Position numbers and translations under genes: made by a program. The notes under the pieces are model-generated. The model was not told where the DNA came from. It saw only the letters and a program-made list of their open reading frames with translations, and did no database searches. Positions 33,893 to 42,186 of a stretch of 64,000 bases of DNA are shown in pieces. The stretch comes from Bacillota bacterium. GTDB lineage: Bacteria; Bacillota; Sulfobacillia; Sulfobacillales; Sulfobacillaceae. The stretch covers positions 1 through 64,000 of the forward strand of contig JAPNUR010000014.1 of NCBI GenBank assembly GCA_026627385.1, given 5' to 3'. Within the stretch, counting starts at the first letter, position 1; each line of letters opens with the position of its first letter.

Positions 33893-35338
33893 ATGGATAG
33901 TAAGGTAGCGAAAAATTGGATTGGCGGCGAATGGGTGGAGGGCGCTTCAAACGTGGCGGTTCGGTCGCCGGCTGATCCGTCAGAGGTGGTCGGCCATTAC
34001 CAAGAGGCTTCGGCAGACCTCGTCGCTCAAGCGGTGGCGGCGGCCAGGACGGCCCAGAAGGCCTGGTGGCGGCTAGGCGCGGTTAACCGTGGCAATCTCC
34101 TGTACCAAGCGGCGGAGGTGCTGGCCGGGCAGGTGGAGGACCTGGCTCGGTTGGCCAGCCGCGAGATGGGAAAGCCGCTTGCCGAGGCCCGGGGTGAGGC
34201 CCTGCGGGCGGTGCAAATTCTCCGCTTTTACGCTGGCGAAGGAGCCCGCGCGGTTGGCGAAGTGATTCCCGCCGCAAACCCCGACGTCTTTCAGTACACG
34301 CGGCGCGAACCGGTCGGCGTGGTCGGGGTGATTACCCCCTGGAATTTTCCCCTGGCCATCCCTATGTGGAAGATGGCACCAGCCTTAATTTACGGGAACA
34401 CCGTGGTATTAAAGCCAGCCGAGTGGTCGTCGCTAACGGCGGCCGCCATTTTTGAGGCGATAGCCTCCCTTTTCCCCAGTGGGGTGATGAATTTGGTCCT
34501 GGGGGCCGGCCGCGTCGTGGGCGATGCCCTCATTCGGGCCCCAGAGGTTGACGCGGTCACCTTTACCGGGTCGGTGGCCACCGGCGCGCAGGTGGCCTCG
34601 GTGTGCGCGGCACGGGGGGCCAAGTACCAGCTGGAAATGGGAGGAAAAAATCCGGTGTTGGTGCTGCCGGATGCGAACCTGGACGCTGCAGTGGAGCTGG
34701 CAGTGTCCGGCGCCTTTCGGTCGGCCGGCCAAAAGTGCACGGCGACCTCCCGCGTGATTGTTGAACGCTCAGTATACGCTGCATTTCGCGATCGGTTGGT
34801 GGCGCGGACTCGGGAGTTGAAGTTAGGAAATCCGTTGGAGCCCGAGACCTATTTAGGCCCGGTGGTGTCCGAACCGCAATGGCAGAAAGTGCGGCACTAC
34901 ATTGAAACCGGGATGGCCGAAGCCGGTGCGCCATTGGTGGGCGGGCTCGAGAAGCCAGCGTCACTGGCGGGTTATTATGTCGCCCCAACGATTTTTGACC
35001 GGGTGTCCCCGACTGCCACGATTGCTCAAGAAGAAATTTTTGGACCTGTGGTAGCGCTGATGGAAGCTGAGGACGTCGACGATGCCATTGACATAGCGAA
35101 CCGCACGCCGTTTGGCTTAAGCGCTTCGGTCTTTACCGACAATTTGAGCCTGGCGCTCAAGGCGGTGGAGGAGCTCCAAGCCGGGTTAGTCCGCGTCAAC
35201 GAGGAAACGGCGGGGGTAGAACTTCAAGCGCCATTTGGGGGGATGAAGGCCTCCAGCTCCCACTCGCGCGAGCAAGGGCGAGCAGCCATCGAGTTTTTTA
35301 CCACCACCAAGACCGTCGCTCTTCGTCCTATAAGGTAA
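33893..35338 (+). CDS. aldehyde dehydrogenase (ketoglutarate/succinate semialdehyde type)
   Basis: A 481-residue NAD(P)-dependent aldehyde dehydrogenase. Motifs include TPWNFPLAIPMWKMAPAL, FTGSVATG, the catalytic Glu in LEMGGKNP (about 247), the catalytic Cys C282 in GQKCTATSR, and EEIFGPV. The GQKCTATSR form is seen in alpha-ketoglutaric and succinic semialdehyde dehydrogenases, the last step of oxidative pentose or sugar-acid pathways. The ATG at 33893 has gaagggg 8 bases upstream and matches the family N-terminus; the frame is open from 33827. It is a single-gene unit, 800 bases after kdgK, with a strong terminator. Confidence 0.9.
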   Translation: MDSKVAKNWIGGEWVEGASNVAVRSPADPSEVVGHYQEASADLVAQAVAAARTAQKAWWRLGAVNRGNLLYQAAEVLAGQVEDLARLASREMGKPLAEARGEALRAVQILRFYAGEGARAVGEVIPAANPDVFQYTRREPVGVVGVITPWNFPLAIPMWKMAPALIYGNTVVLKPAEWSSLTAAAIFEAIASLFPSGVMNLVLGAGRVVGDALIRAPEVDAVTFTGSVATGAQVASVCAARGAKYQLEMGGKNPVLVLPDANLDAAVELAVSGAFRSAGQKCTATSRVIVERSVYAAFRDRLVARTRELKLGNPLEPETYLGPVVSEPQWQKVRHYIETGMAEAGAPLVGGLEKPASLAGYYVAPTIFDRVSPTATIAQEEIFGPVVALMEAEDVDDAIDIANRTPFGLSASVFTDNLSLALKAVEELQAGLVRVNEETAGVELQAPFGGMKASSSHSREQGRAAIEFFTTTKTVALRPIR

Positions 35339-35354
35339 GGGACGGACTACGCCA

Positions 35355-35383
35355 AGCCCCGCGGACCGCGGGGCTCTTTTTAT
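35355..35383 (+). terminator. rho-independent terminator
   Basis: A 10-base inverted repeat agccccgcgg (35355-35364) / ccgcggggct (35366-35375), followed by ctttttatt. It lies 17 bases after the aldehyde dehydrogenase stop. Confidence 0.9.
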
Positions 35384-35477
35384 TCGTTCAAACCATGAAC
35401 ATAGACAACAGTAATCGATCTAAAGTATTTGACACGATAAAACTATTTGGTTAAGCTAATGCAGTGGAGGGTGAACC

Positions 35478-35951
35478 ATGGCCGAGATTAATTTGGGATC
35501 GCGCGCGGAGACTGTCCTGAACCTGATGCGCGACGTCTTTCGCGGGTTGTCCCAATATCAAGAGGATGCCTTTTTGCACACCGAGCTGTCGATGGCGCAA
35601 GTGAAAGCGTTGTTGGCCATTGGCAAGGATGGCGATCCGTCGGTGGGCGTGGTGGCCAAAGAGCTCGACATTGGGCTGTCCTCTGCCAGCCAAGTGGTGG
35701 AACGGTTGGTCAAGGCAGGATTAGTGGAGCGCCGGCCTCACCCGCACGATCGCCGCATGACCCAGTGTGTGCTGACGCCGCAAGGAGAAGCGTTGCGGCG
35801 GCGGTTTCAGGCAGGCCCGCGCTTAATCCGAGAATGGTTGGAGCGGCTGACGCCCGAAGAATTGACGCAGTTGGAATACGGCCTCGGCGCCTTGGCAAGA
35901 GTGGCGGCGGAGAGCCAGCGAGAAGGAGACGGATATCATGGCCACCAATAG
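35478..35951 (+). CDS. MarR-family transcriptional regulator
   Basis: A 157-residue winged-helix repressor. The helix-turn-helix falls in VGVVAKELDIGLSSASQVVERLVKAGLVERRPHPHDRR, followed by the wing and LTPQGEALR. It is the first gene of an operon with an exporter, the classic arrangement in which the repressor senses an exported toxic compound and controls its own operon. The ATG has ggagggtgaacc upstream. TTGACA at 35429-35434 is the likely -35 box, with TAAGCT at 35452-35457 as a weak -10. The end overlaps the transporter start by 14 bases. Confidence 0.92.
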   Translation: MAEINLGSRAETVLNLMRDVFRGLSQYQEDAFLHTELSMAQVKALLAIGKDGDPSVGVVAKELDIGLSSASQVVERLVKAGLVERRPHPHDRRMTQCVLTPQGEALRRRFQAGPRLIREWLERLTPEELTQLEYGLGALARVAAESQREGDGYHGHQ

Positions 35952-37818
35952 CCAAGCGTCGCGTTCCCATGCGGCAAACCGCGGCGTCCGCATAGACCCC
36001 TCGTTGGGCCTCAGGGCGCAGGTCAGCCAGGAACGCGTGATTTTGATTTTGATTAGCACGATGTTGGGCATGCTCCTCTTTTCCGTCGACCAGACGGTGG
36101 TCGGAACCGCCATGCCCCGCATTATTGCGGCGCTGCATGGATTAAAAGAGTATGCCTGGGTGACCACCAGCTATCTGCTGGCCTCGACGGTGGGCATCCC
36201 CTTGTACGGTAAGTTGTCCGATATTTACGGGCGCAAACCCTTTTACTTGCTTGGCATGTTTATTTTTGTCGTGGGTTCGGCGTTGTCCGGGCAATCGCAC
36301 AACATGACGCAACTGATTCTCTTCCGCGGGCTGCAGGGGCTCGGCGGCGGTGCCCTGATGCCCATCGCCATTGCCATTATTGGCGACATCTTTCCCCCGG
36401 CCGAGCGAGGCAAGTGGCAAGGGCTGATGATGGCGGTGTTTGGCCTCTCGTCGATTTTAGGTCCCTGGGCCGGCGGTGCAATCACCCAGCATTGGGGATG
36501 GCGCTATGTCTTTTACGTCAACATGCCCATTGGGGTCGCCGCCTTAATCATGTGCGCGGTCGCCTTTCCCGCCGTTTATCGGCGGACCCAGCATTCCATT
36601 GACTACTGGGGCACAGCCCTCTTGATTGTGGCAGCCGTGCCGATGCTGCTCGGCTTTTCCTGGGCGGGCAACCAGTACGCCTGGACCAATTGGCACGTGT
36701 TAGGCGGATTTGCGGTGAGCTTAGTGGGCTGGGCGGCGTTTATCTGGTGGGAGGGGCGTGCGCCGGAACCAATCATCGAGCCGAGCCTCTTTAAAAACAG
36801 CATTTTTTCGGTGAGCGTTTTGGCGTCCTTCATGGTGTCGGCAGGCATGTTCGGGGCCATCATGTTTATCCCTCTCTTTACGCAAGCAGTGGTGGGCGAT
36901 TCCGCTTCCAATTCCGGTATTGTGCTCACACCCATGATGCTGGGCTTCATGGCCTCGAGCATTATTGGCGGCCAGATCCTCTCCCGCACCGGGCGGTATA
37001 AGATCTTGGCGATTGTGAGCATGGCAATTGCTGTTGTGGGGATGTTCTTGTTGTCCCGGATGCATGCCAGCGCCTCCAATGCTGTCGTCATTCGCAATAT
37101 GGTGATTACGGGACTAGGCATGGGTACGATGATGAGCCTGTTTACCATTGTGGTGCAAAATGCCTTTCCTTTTCGCATGATGGGAGCAGTGACGGCGACC
37201 TTACAGTTTTTCCGCAACATTGGCAGCACCGTAGGGCTCGCGGTGTTCGGATCCTTGGTCACAGCCCGCTTTACGTACGAATTGCCGCGGAAAATACCGG
37301 CCACGGTGGTTAAGGTGCTGCCTAAAAATGCGCTGGCCAGTATTTCCAATCCCTCCGTGCTGCTTAATTCCTCGGCGTCGACTCAGTTAGCTCACGTCTT
37401 TGGCGCCTTTGGTCCCAAGGGCGTGGTGTTAGCGCATGAGCTGATTCACGGCGTAAAAGTGGCGTTGACCATGGGCACGGATCGCATCTTCTTCCTCGGC
37501 ACTGTTCTCTTGGCGGCCGCATTGGTCACCCTGTTCTTTCTTAAGGAAATCGCCTTGAGAAAGGGCATGGGAGACGTAGCGCCTGTCGGGGGATCGGCGA
37601 CCAGCCTTAACCGGGTGTCGCAAGGCGCGGTGCTGGGCTTGCTGTTGGCGCGGCGCGCTGCCAGCGGGGGATTTCGCGACGACGCGGAGCGGCAACGGGC
37701 GCGTGAGTTGGCCGTGACCCTATTGCGGCAATATCTGACGTATCAAGAGGCGGTGTCGGTCAGCCAAAACGAAACGGCGGCCACGACGACTCAGGCGTCA
37801 GTCCAATCATGGTCTTAA
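35938..37818 (+). CDS. MFS drug exporter, 14-helix DHA2 (EmrB/QacA) family
   Basis: A 626-residue proton-driven exporter. It has about 14 helices, motif D1 as FSVDQTVVGTAMPRI (about 45-60), motif A as GKLSDIYGRKPFYLLG (about 87-102), and motif C-like GLSSILGPWAGG. A large loop lies between the last two helices, and a cytoplasmic tail of about 75 residues (from about 550) is longer than usual. It probably exports hydrophobic or cationic toxic compounds under MarR control. Two small membrane proteins follow in the same operon. Confidence 0.92.
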   Translation: MATNSQASRSHAANRGVRIDPSLGLRAQVSQERVILILISTMLGMLLFSVDQTVVGTAMPRIIAALHGLKEYAWVTTSYLLASTVGIPLYGKLSDIYGRKPFYLLGMFIFVVGSALSGQSHNMTQLILFRGLQGLGGGALMPIAIAIIGDIFPPAERGKWQGLMMAVFGLSSILGPWAGGAITQHWGWRYVFYVNMPIGVAALIMCAVAFPAVYRRTQHSIDYWGTALLIVAAVPMLLGFSWAGNQYAWTNWHVLGGFAVSLVGWAAFIWWEGRAPEPIIEPSLFKNSIFSVSVLASFMVSAGMFGAIMFIPLFTQAVVGDSASNSGIVLTPMMLGFMASSIIGGQILSRTGRYKILAIVSMAIAVVGMFLLSRMHASASNAVVIRNMVITGLGMGTMMSLFTIVVQNAFPFRMMGAVTATLQFFRNIGSTVGLAVFGSLVTARFTYELPRKIPATVVKVLPKNALASISNPSVLLNSSASTQLAHVFGAFGPKGVVLAHELIHGVKVALTMGTDRIFFLGTVLLAAALVTLFFLKEIALRKGMGDVAPVGGSATSLNRVSQGAVLGLLLARRAASGGFRDDAERQRARELAVTLLRQYLTYQEAVSVSQNETAATTTQASVQSWS

Positions 37819-37828
37819 GGAGGGCATC

Positions 37829-38455
37829 ATGCGCTTAGGACGAACCATTGCGGCAGTGGCCGGCAGTTTGGCGGTGACGTTGACTGGCCTCTTTTTAGGG
37901 ATAAGTCCTTGGCTATGGGGGTTAAACGACGGGCGGCACGCGTGGTCTTTAGCCACCAAAACCGATTTTTGGTCGGGACTCGGCCTGGTGGTGGTTGGCC
38001 TGGTGGCGCTGGTCGGTTATCGTCAAAGCCTCATGAAGGAGCTGGAGTGGGCGGGGATTCGCAGCCGAACGCCAGTGGTGGACGCCGAGGCGGACGAGTC
38101 TCGCGCCGACGGATCCGCGGCGCCGTTAACCGACGACGTGTTGTTAGCGCTGGCGACATCGCTTGTGAAGGATATGTCAGCGGACGAGCGCGCGTCGGCG
38201 CCCAAGGGCCGCGAAGATGTGGCGCAGCAAGAACAACATCCGGTGACGGACGAAACATTGGTGCAGGCGGCCGCCCAGCTCGTGAAGGACATCGAGGCTG
38301 CTCAAGGATCAGCGGCAGCTAAACCGGCCGAAGGGGAACGAGAATCGCTGTCGGAGGCGGACATTGTTCACCTGGCGGCCGATTTGCTGCTCGAAATTCA
38401 GCGTTCGCGCACGGCGGCACCCGTCATGGCGGGAGAGGAGGGAGTCCATGAGTAA
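37829..38455 (+). CDS. membrane protein with three repeated helical motifs
   Basis: A 208-residue protein. The N-terminal 68 residues hold two hydrophobic helices around GLFLGISPWLWGL and DFWSGLGLVVVGLVALVGY, resembling SPW-type membrane repeats. The remaining cytoplasmic part contains three copies of a helix: LTDDVLLALATSLVKDM (about 99-115), VTDETLVQAAAQLVKDI (about 138-154) and LSEADIVHLAADLLLEI (about 174-190), joined by Ala/Glu/Gln-rich linkers. The function is unknown. The ATG follows aaggagggcatc, 10 bases after the exporter stop, and the end overlaps the next gene. Confidence 0.78.
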   Translation: MRLGRTIAAVAGSLAVTLTGLFLGISPWLWGLNDGRHAWSLATKTDFWSGLGLVVVGLVALVGYRQSLMKELEWAGIRSRTPVVDAEADESRADGSAAPLTDDVLLALATSLVKDMSADERASAPKGREDVAQQEQHPVTDETLVQAAAQLVKDIEAAQGSAAAKPAEGERESLSEADIVHLAADLLLEIQRSRTAAPVMAGEEGVHE

Positions 38456-38708
38456 AACACCACCATCCCGCTGGATCGGTCATATTGGTCTTTTGGTGCT
38501 GTTTCTCGGGGGGGTCTGGCTCCTCATCGCGCCGGTGTGGGTGGGATTTCAATCCGACAAACTGGCGAGCCGCCTGGACCAATGGGCCGGCGCCGCGGTT
38601 ATCGTTCTCAGTGTCGCCACGCTATTTCTCGAATGGTCCATGAGTCTCAGCGAGGCGGTCCACCGGCACCACGAACAGCAGAACCACCAGAAGCCGACCT
38701 CAGATTGA
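38448..38708 (+). CDS. small two-helix membrane protein
   Basis: An 86-residue protein with two helices, GLLVLFLGGVWLLIAPVWVGF and AAVIVLSVATLFLEW, and a polar His/Gln-rich tail. Its layout matches the N-terminal half of the preceding gene (W..aP.w.G, then W.G...V), so the two are probably paralogous. The ATG at 38448 has gaggaggga upstream and overlaps the previous stop by 8 bases. Possibly an accessory to the exporter. Confidence 0.75.
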   Translation: MSKTPPSRWIGHIGLLVLFLGGVWLLIAPVWVGFQSDKLASRLDQWAGAAVIVLSVATLFLEWSMSLSEAVHRHHEQQNHQKPTSD

Positions 38709-38723
38709 AGGAGAAAGCAGGGC

Positions 38724-38771
38724 GAACGGGTCCGGTTAGCGGCGAATGCCCACCGCTTGTCGGACCCGTTC
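38724..38771. terminator. large inverted repeat at the convergent junction with trpS
   Basis: A perfect 11-base stem gaacgggtccg (38724-38734) / cggacccgttc (38761-38771) encloses a second short stem (gcgg/ccgc). It lies across the trpS stop and partly in its coding sequence. No T tract, so its role as terminator is likely but not certain. Confidence 0.5.
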
Positions 38772-39743
38772 AAGCGTCTCCCGCGCTTCTTGTCGGGCGG
38801 TTTCTGCCCCCTTCTCAAATATCCGGTCAAGCTCCTCGGGATGTGCCATGAGCTCTTGGTAGCGTTGACGCGGACCCCTAAGGCGCTCTTCGATGAGGGT
38901 GTAAAGCGCTTCCTTGGCATCTTTCCAGGCAATGCCCGTTTCATAAGCGTGGCGCAATTGCGCGACCTCCTCCGGTGTCGCGAGCAGCCGGTAGAGATGA
39001 AAGATGGTGGACTTTTCGGGATCCTTAGGCTCTCCGGGACGGGACGAGTCGGTGGCAATGCGAAAAACAAGCTTTCGCAGCTCCTCCGCTGATGCAAAAA
39101 TGGGGATGGTATTGTGATAGCTCTTACTCATTTTACGGCCATCTAACCCAGGAATGACCGCCCCTTGCTCGTCAATAAGCGCCTGGGGCAGTGTAAAGAT
39201 CGTGGCGCGATATTGGCGATTAAAGTACTGAGCGATGTCGCGGGCAATCTCCACGTGTTGTTGCTGGTCGCTGCCAACCGGTACCTCTTTGGCATTCATC
39301 ACCAGAATATCGGCGGCCATCAAGATGGGGTATGTATAGAGGCCCATGTTGATGCCCGCATCAATATCGTCTTCTCCCGCCTCTTGATTTTTTTGGATGG
39401 CGGCTTTATAGGCATGGGCCCGGTTCATGAGCCCCTTGGGGGTAAAACACGCCAACACCCAGGAGAGCTCGAAGACTTCCGGAATATCCGACTGGCGATA
39501 AAAGACAACGCGTTCGGGATCGAGGCCGAGGGCTATCCAGGCTGCGGCGACCGAATACGTGTAACGTTGCAATTCCGGGCCATCCTTGAGGCCGGTGAGC
39601 GCGTGGTAGTCGGCAATGAAGTAAAACGCGCGGCGGGCAGGGTTCTTCGCCAGTTCTACCGCTGGGCGAATGGCCCCTACCCAGTTGCCCAGGTGCGGGG
39701 TGCCTGTGGGTTTAATGCCGGTGAGCACGGTTTCGGGGGTCAA
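38736..39743 (-). CDS. trpS: tryptophanyl-tRNA synthetase
   Basis: A 335-residue class I aminoacyl-tRNA synthetase that charges tRNA-Trp. The ATP-binding HIGH motif appears as TGTPHLGN (13-20) and the KMSKS motif as GRKMSKS (201-207). FYFIADYHALT and the C-terminal anticodon-binding helices are also present. The start is TTG at 39743 with gaggtg 6 bases upstream. No T-box leader fits in the 66-base gap upstream. It is codirectional with the ThyX-like gene and may be co-transcribed. Confidence 0.95.
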   Translation of the reverse strand: MTPETVLTGIKPTGTPHLGNWVGAIRPAVELAKNPARRAFYFIADYHALTGLKDGPELQRYTYSVAAAWIALGLDPERVVFYRQSDIPEVFELSWVLACFTPKGLMNRAHAYKAAIQKNQEAGEDDIDAGINMGLYTYPILMAADILVMNAKEVPVGSDQQQHVEIARDIAQYFNRQYRATIFTLPQALIDEQGAVIPGLDGRKMSKSYHNTIPIFASAEELRKLVFRIATDSSRPGEPKDPEKSTIFHLYRLLATPEEVAQLRHAYETGIAWKDAKEALYTLIEERLRGPRQRYQELMAHPEELDRIFEKGAETARQEARETLERVRQAVGIRR

Positions 39744-39809
39744 TCACAACACCTCAACTCGTAATCAATCCCCATCATCATACGCGATATGTCCCCTCGG
39801 AGGAAAGGG

Positions 39810-41249
39810 CTAGCGTTCAAAAGGATCAAAGGCCTCAAAGGGCGTCACGCGAATATGGCGGACCAGCGTTGGCCAAGTTGCAGCTAAGGCGCGGTAGAGG
39901 TCATTGGCCCAGCGCCGATAGCTGAAATGGCCGCTGGATCGCGATCGCAATTCGATGAGATAGGCGGCCTCAGGCCAATCCATGCGCAAAAGAGCGCGGC
40001 GCCGGTGCGCAAGGGGTAGAAGATACCCTTGGACGAGCGGCGGTTGCTGGGCAAGGCTACGATAGTGCGCGTCAAGCACCTGCTCGAAGCGCTGGCCGAC
40101 GCCCATCTCAAGCATTTCCGGCGGCACTGCGAATCCCATGCGAGGCTCCAAAGGCTGCACAATCTTGTCCAATCGGCGGTGGCGATTAATGTCCCGAAAG
40201 GCGCCGACATCGATTACCGTATCAACAATGAGCGGGCGCTGGCGCATCACGTCGGGCCAGGGGTCGTGGGCGCCGCGAAGCGCCAAGATCTCATCGAGAA
40301 TTTCCTGCTGCAGTCGGGGGCCGAGCGAGCGCAAGCGCTGGAGAATCTCGCCGTAAGACAAGTGCGCATGTTCGTAGACGATGCCGGCCACCAGATCCTC
40401 AACCGCATCGCGGAGGGGCCATATCTCCACCGTCGGGCTAGCGAGAGTCTCCCCGGGGAAAAATTCGGCCACAATGGCGGCCACCCGGCGGCTCAGCCGA
40501 AGGCGATACCCATCAGCGTCCGCATGTTTAATGAGCGTCGGGGCTACGGGTGCGTCGTCATCTACCATAGCGGGCGCTCCTTGCTGCACCGCCTGCGCTG
40601 CGGCAAGGTTAAAAGGCTTAGCCTCCGTGACGGCCCGCTTCATCCCGCGGCCAATGTCTTGCACTTCGGGCCACGGTGAGGTCAGCAGCCGAGCAATTTG
40701 GCGCTCTAGGACCCGGGCATTGGTAATCTGCCCCAGGCTTGTCAGTGTCGCCAACGGCAAGGCGTAGCGCGCCACATCCAAGGCCCGGGCTCTAATGGTG
40801 CGTTGGTACGCCTCGTCCTTCATGGATGGGGGCGGCGGGAAGCGTTCTGTTAAGGCCTGGTTGGCCACCTGCGCCAGTTCTTGGTAAAGGCTGTAAAGTG
40901 CTGCTATCTGATGATGATAATCGCTGCCGGCTTCGGACGGTGTGTAATACGCGTGCTGCGCAAACGTTTGATAGCGAGTGGACCGCTCTTGTCCGTCCCA
41001 TAACGGTTCGTTAACCACGTCCATGGCGGCCAACAGCGAAATATTTTCGATGGCCAGGGCAATATGGGCCAGATCGGCTATCGACGCGTGGCCATAAGCA
41101 AAGTAAAAGGTGTTCAAAAACCGTTCGGCCTTTTCCTGTGACAGTGCTAACAGGCTTTCGCGCAAAGAAGCATGAGAGCGCGAATACCTGGCCATCCCGT
41201 AGGCGCTAATCTCGGGCGGCACCTGAGCTATAGCATAAATTTCCGCCAT
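39810..41249 (-). CDS. ThyX-like protein of double length
   Basis: A 479-residue protein, about twice the usual 210-250 residues of the flavin-dependent thymidylate synthase ThyX. The N-terminal half has AYGHASIADLAHIALAIENIS (51-71), matching the ThyX GHxSxxEH...S segment, then GQERSTRYQ (86-94), where ThyX carries RHRxxSxNxxSxRY but only the final part is kept. The C-terminal half has a second ThyX-like pattern, AAYLIELRSRSSGHFSYRRWA (about 427-447). It may form a pseudo-dimer with altered chemistry, so thymidylate synthase activity is uncertain. The ATG has aaggag 6 bases upstream. It follows a small unknown gene 15 bases away. Confidence 0.72.
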   Translation of the reverse strand: MAEIYAIAQVPPEISAYGMARYSRSHASLRESLLALSQEKAERFLNTFYFAYGHASIADLAHIALAIENISLLAAMDVVNEPLWDGQERSTRYQTFAQHAYYTPSEAGSDYHHQIAALYSLYQELAQVANQALTERFPPPPSMKDEAYQRTIRARALDVARYALPLATLTSLGQITNARVLERQIARLLTSPWPEVQDIGRGMKRAVTEAKPFNLAAAQAVQQGAPAMVDDDAPVAPTLIKHADADGYRLRLSRRVAAIVAEFFPGETLASPTVEIWPLRDAVEDLVAGIVYEHAHLSYGEILQRLRSLGPRLQQEILDEILALRGAHDPWPDVMRQRPLIVDTVIDVGAFRDINRHRRLDKIVQPLEPRMGFAVPPEMLEMGVGQRFEQVLDAHYRSLAQQPPLVQGYLLPLAHRRRALLRMDWPEAAYLIELRSRSSGHFSYRRWANDLYRALAATWPTLVRHIRVTPFEAFDPFER

Positions 41250-41264
41250 GGGGGACTCCTTTAG

Positions 41265-41597
41265 TTATTGGCGATATCGCTGCGCAATCAGGAGAATGGC
41301 TGCAGAGCGCCCCGCGCTCGACAGTTCTCCTAACTCCGACAGTTGGCAGTCTCCCCCATTATATAAGGCGTGCGCGATGCGCAACAAGATGCGCGATTCC
41401 TTGGAAAAGCCTTGGGCGCGCTGATGAATGCTCTCCCAGTCAATGGTGCGATGTTCAAGGTCGATATAGGGTATTAAGGCGTTTCTTTCCTGATCGCGAA
41501 AGAGCGGCAACGCAAGGGTGTCAAGGACGGCACTCCATTCGGGCGACCGCTTGACCCAAATGTGAGGCCCGATGAGTTGTTGTTGAACGCTCATCAT
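41265..41597 (-). CDS. small unknown protein upstream of the ThyX-like gene
   Basis: A 110-residue soluble protein, mixed strand/helix at the N-terminus and helical at the C-terminus (ESRILLRIAHALYN, GRSAAILLIAQRYRQ). The ATG at 41597 has aggaggc 7-8 bases upstream. It is the first gene of the operon and may work with the ThyX-like protein, but no family is recognised. Confidence 0.75.
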   Translation of the reverse strand: MMSVQQQLIGPHIWVKRSPEWSAVLDTLALPLFRDQERNALIPYIDLEHRTIDWESIHQRAQGFSKESRILLRIAHALYNGGDCQLSELGELSSAGRSAAILLIAQRYRQ

Positions 41598-41662
41598 GCG
41601 ACGATGCCTCCTAAAATCCCACCTTTTTGCCTCCTTGAGGCCGAACTGCTTGTCATTTTTCC

Positions 41663-41691
41663 ATTATCACAATGTCTGTCTATTCACGCAA
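41663..41691 (-). promoter_or_regulatory. promoter of the ThyX-like operon
   Basis: On the minus strand TTGCGT (41691-41686) and GATAAT (41668-41663) are spaced by 17 bases, about 65 bases before the ATG at 41597. Confidence 0.5.
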
Positions 41692-41791
41692 CCTATTGTA
41701 GCAATTTGTCGAGGAACCAGGTGGGGCCAAATGATGGGAGTGCTAACGTTGTGGTAGTATGGAGGGAGATGAAAAGAAGGGAAGAGTGCAC

Positions 41792-42064
41792 ATGGGGGAA
41801 TGGAGCAGCGGCACCTTTAACCCCGGGCAGTTTTCGGATTGGATTCAAACCGTACTCACGCAGATGACGGGCAACCTGCGGGGCATGGTGGGATTTCCGC
41901 GCGAAGAGATGGTGCGGCAAATGGATGACTTTGCGCTCCGATCGATGAAGCGCCATCTCGAAGCCCGTCAGGCGGATATCGAGGATATGCTGAACGTGAT
42001 TGAACGCGAACTGGCTCGGCGATCAGGCAGCGCCGAGGACCTCGGCGAGTCGGGCGATCGCTAA
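41792..42064 (+). CDS. small helical protein, unknown
   Basis: A 90-residue protein, mostly amphipathic helix (MVRQMDDFALRSMKRHLEARQADIEDML is one continuous region, residues about 41-68), ending in a charged tail. It recalls the small helical accessory proteins of polyhydroxyalkanoate granules, but only in general character. The ATG at 41792 has aagggaagag 5 bases upstream and is preferred to ATG 41759. A strong terminator follows. Confidence 0.7.
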   Translation: MGEWSSGTFNPGQFSDWIQTVLTQMTGNLRGMVGFPREEMVRQMDDFALRSMKRHLEARQADIEDMLNVIERELARRSGSAEDLGESGDR

Positions 42065-42074
42065 ATGTGTCCCC

Positions 42075-42109
42075 GAGCCGAGGAGCACGGGTCGCTCCCC
42101 GGCTCTTTT
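42075..42109 (+). terminator. rho-independent terminator
   Basis: A 12-base stem with one mismatch, gagccgaggagc (42075-42086) / gctccccggctc (42094-42105), followed by TTTT. Confidence 0.85.
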
Positions 42110-42186
42110 CGTTCTCAGATGCCTCTCATGACAAGAAGGCGGGTTCATGCGCCCCGGGCCGGGGTACGCTAAATAGGGTGAGGCTT

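Noticed and set aside
35421-35460. MarR operator palindrome in the exporter promoter
   Set aside because: Only an imperfect direct repeat (TATTTG) could be found, no convincing inverted repeat.
36603-37349. Minus-strand frame of 248 codons opposite the MFS exporter
   Set aside because: Reverse of transmembrane helices; no start signal or family.
39744-39809. Possible T-box leader for trpS
   Set aside because: Only 66 bases, without the T-box sequence.
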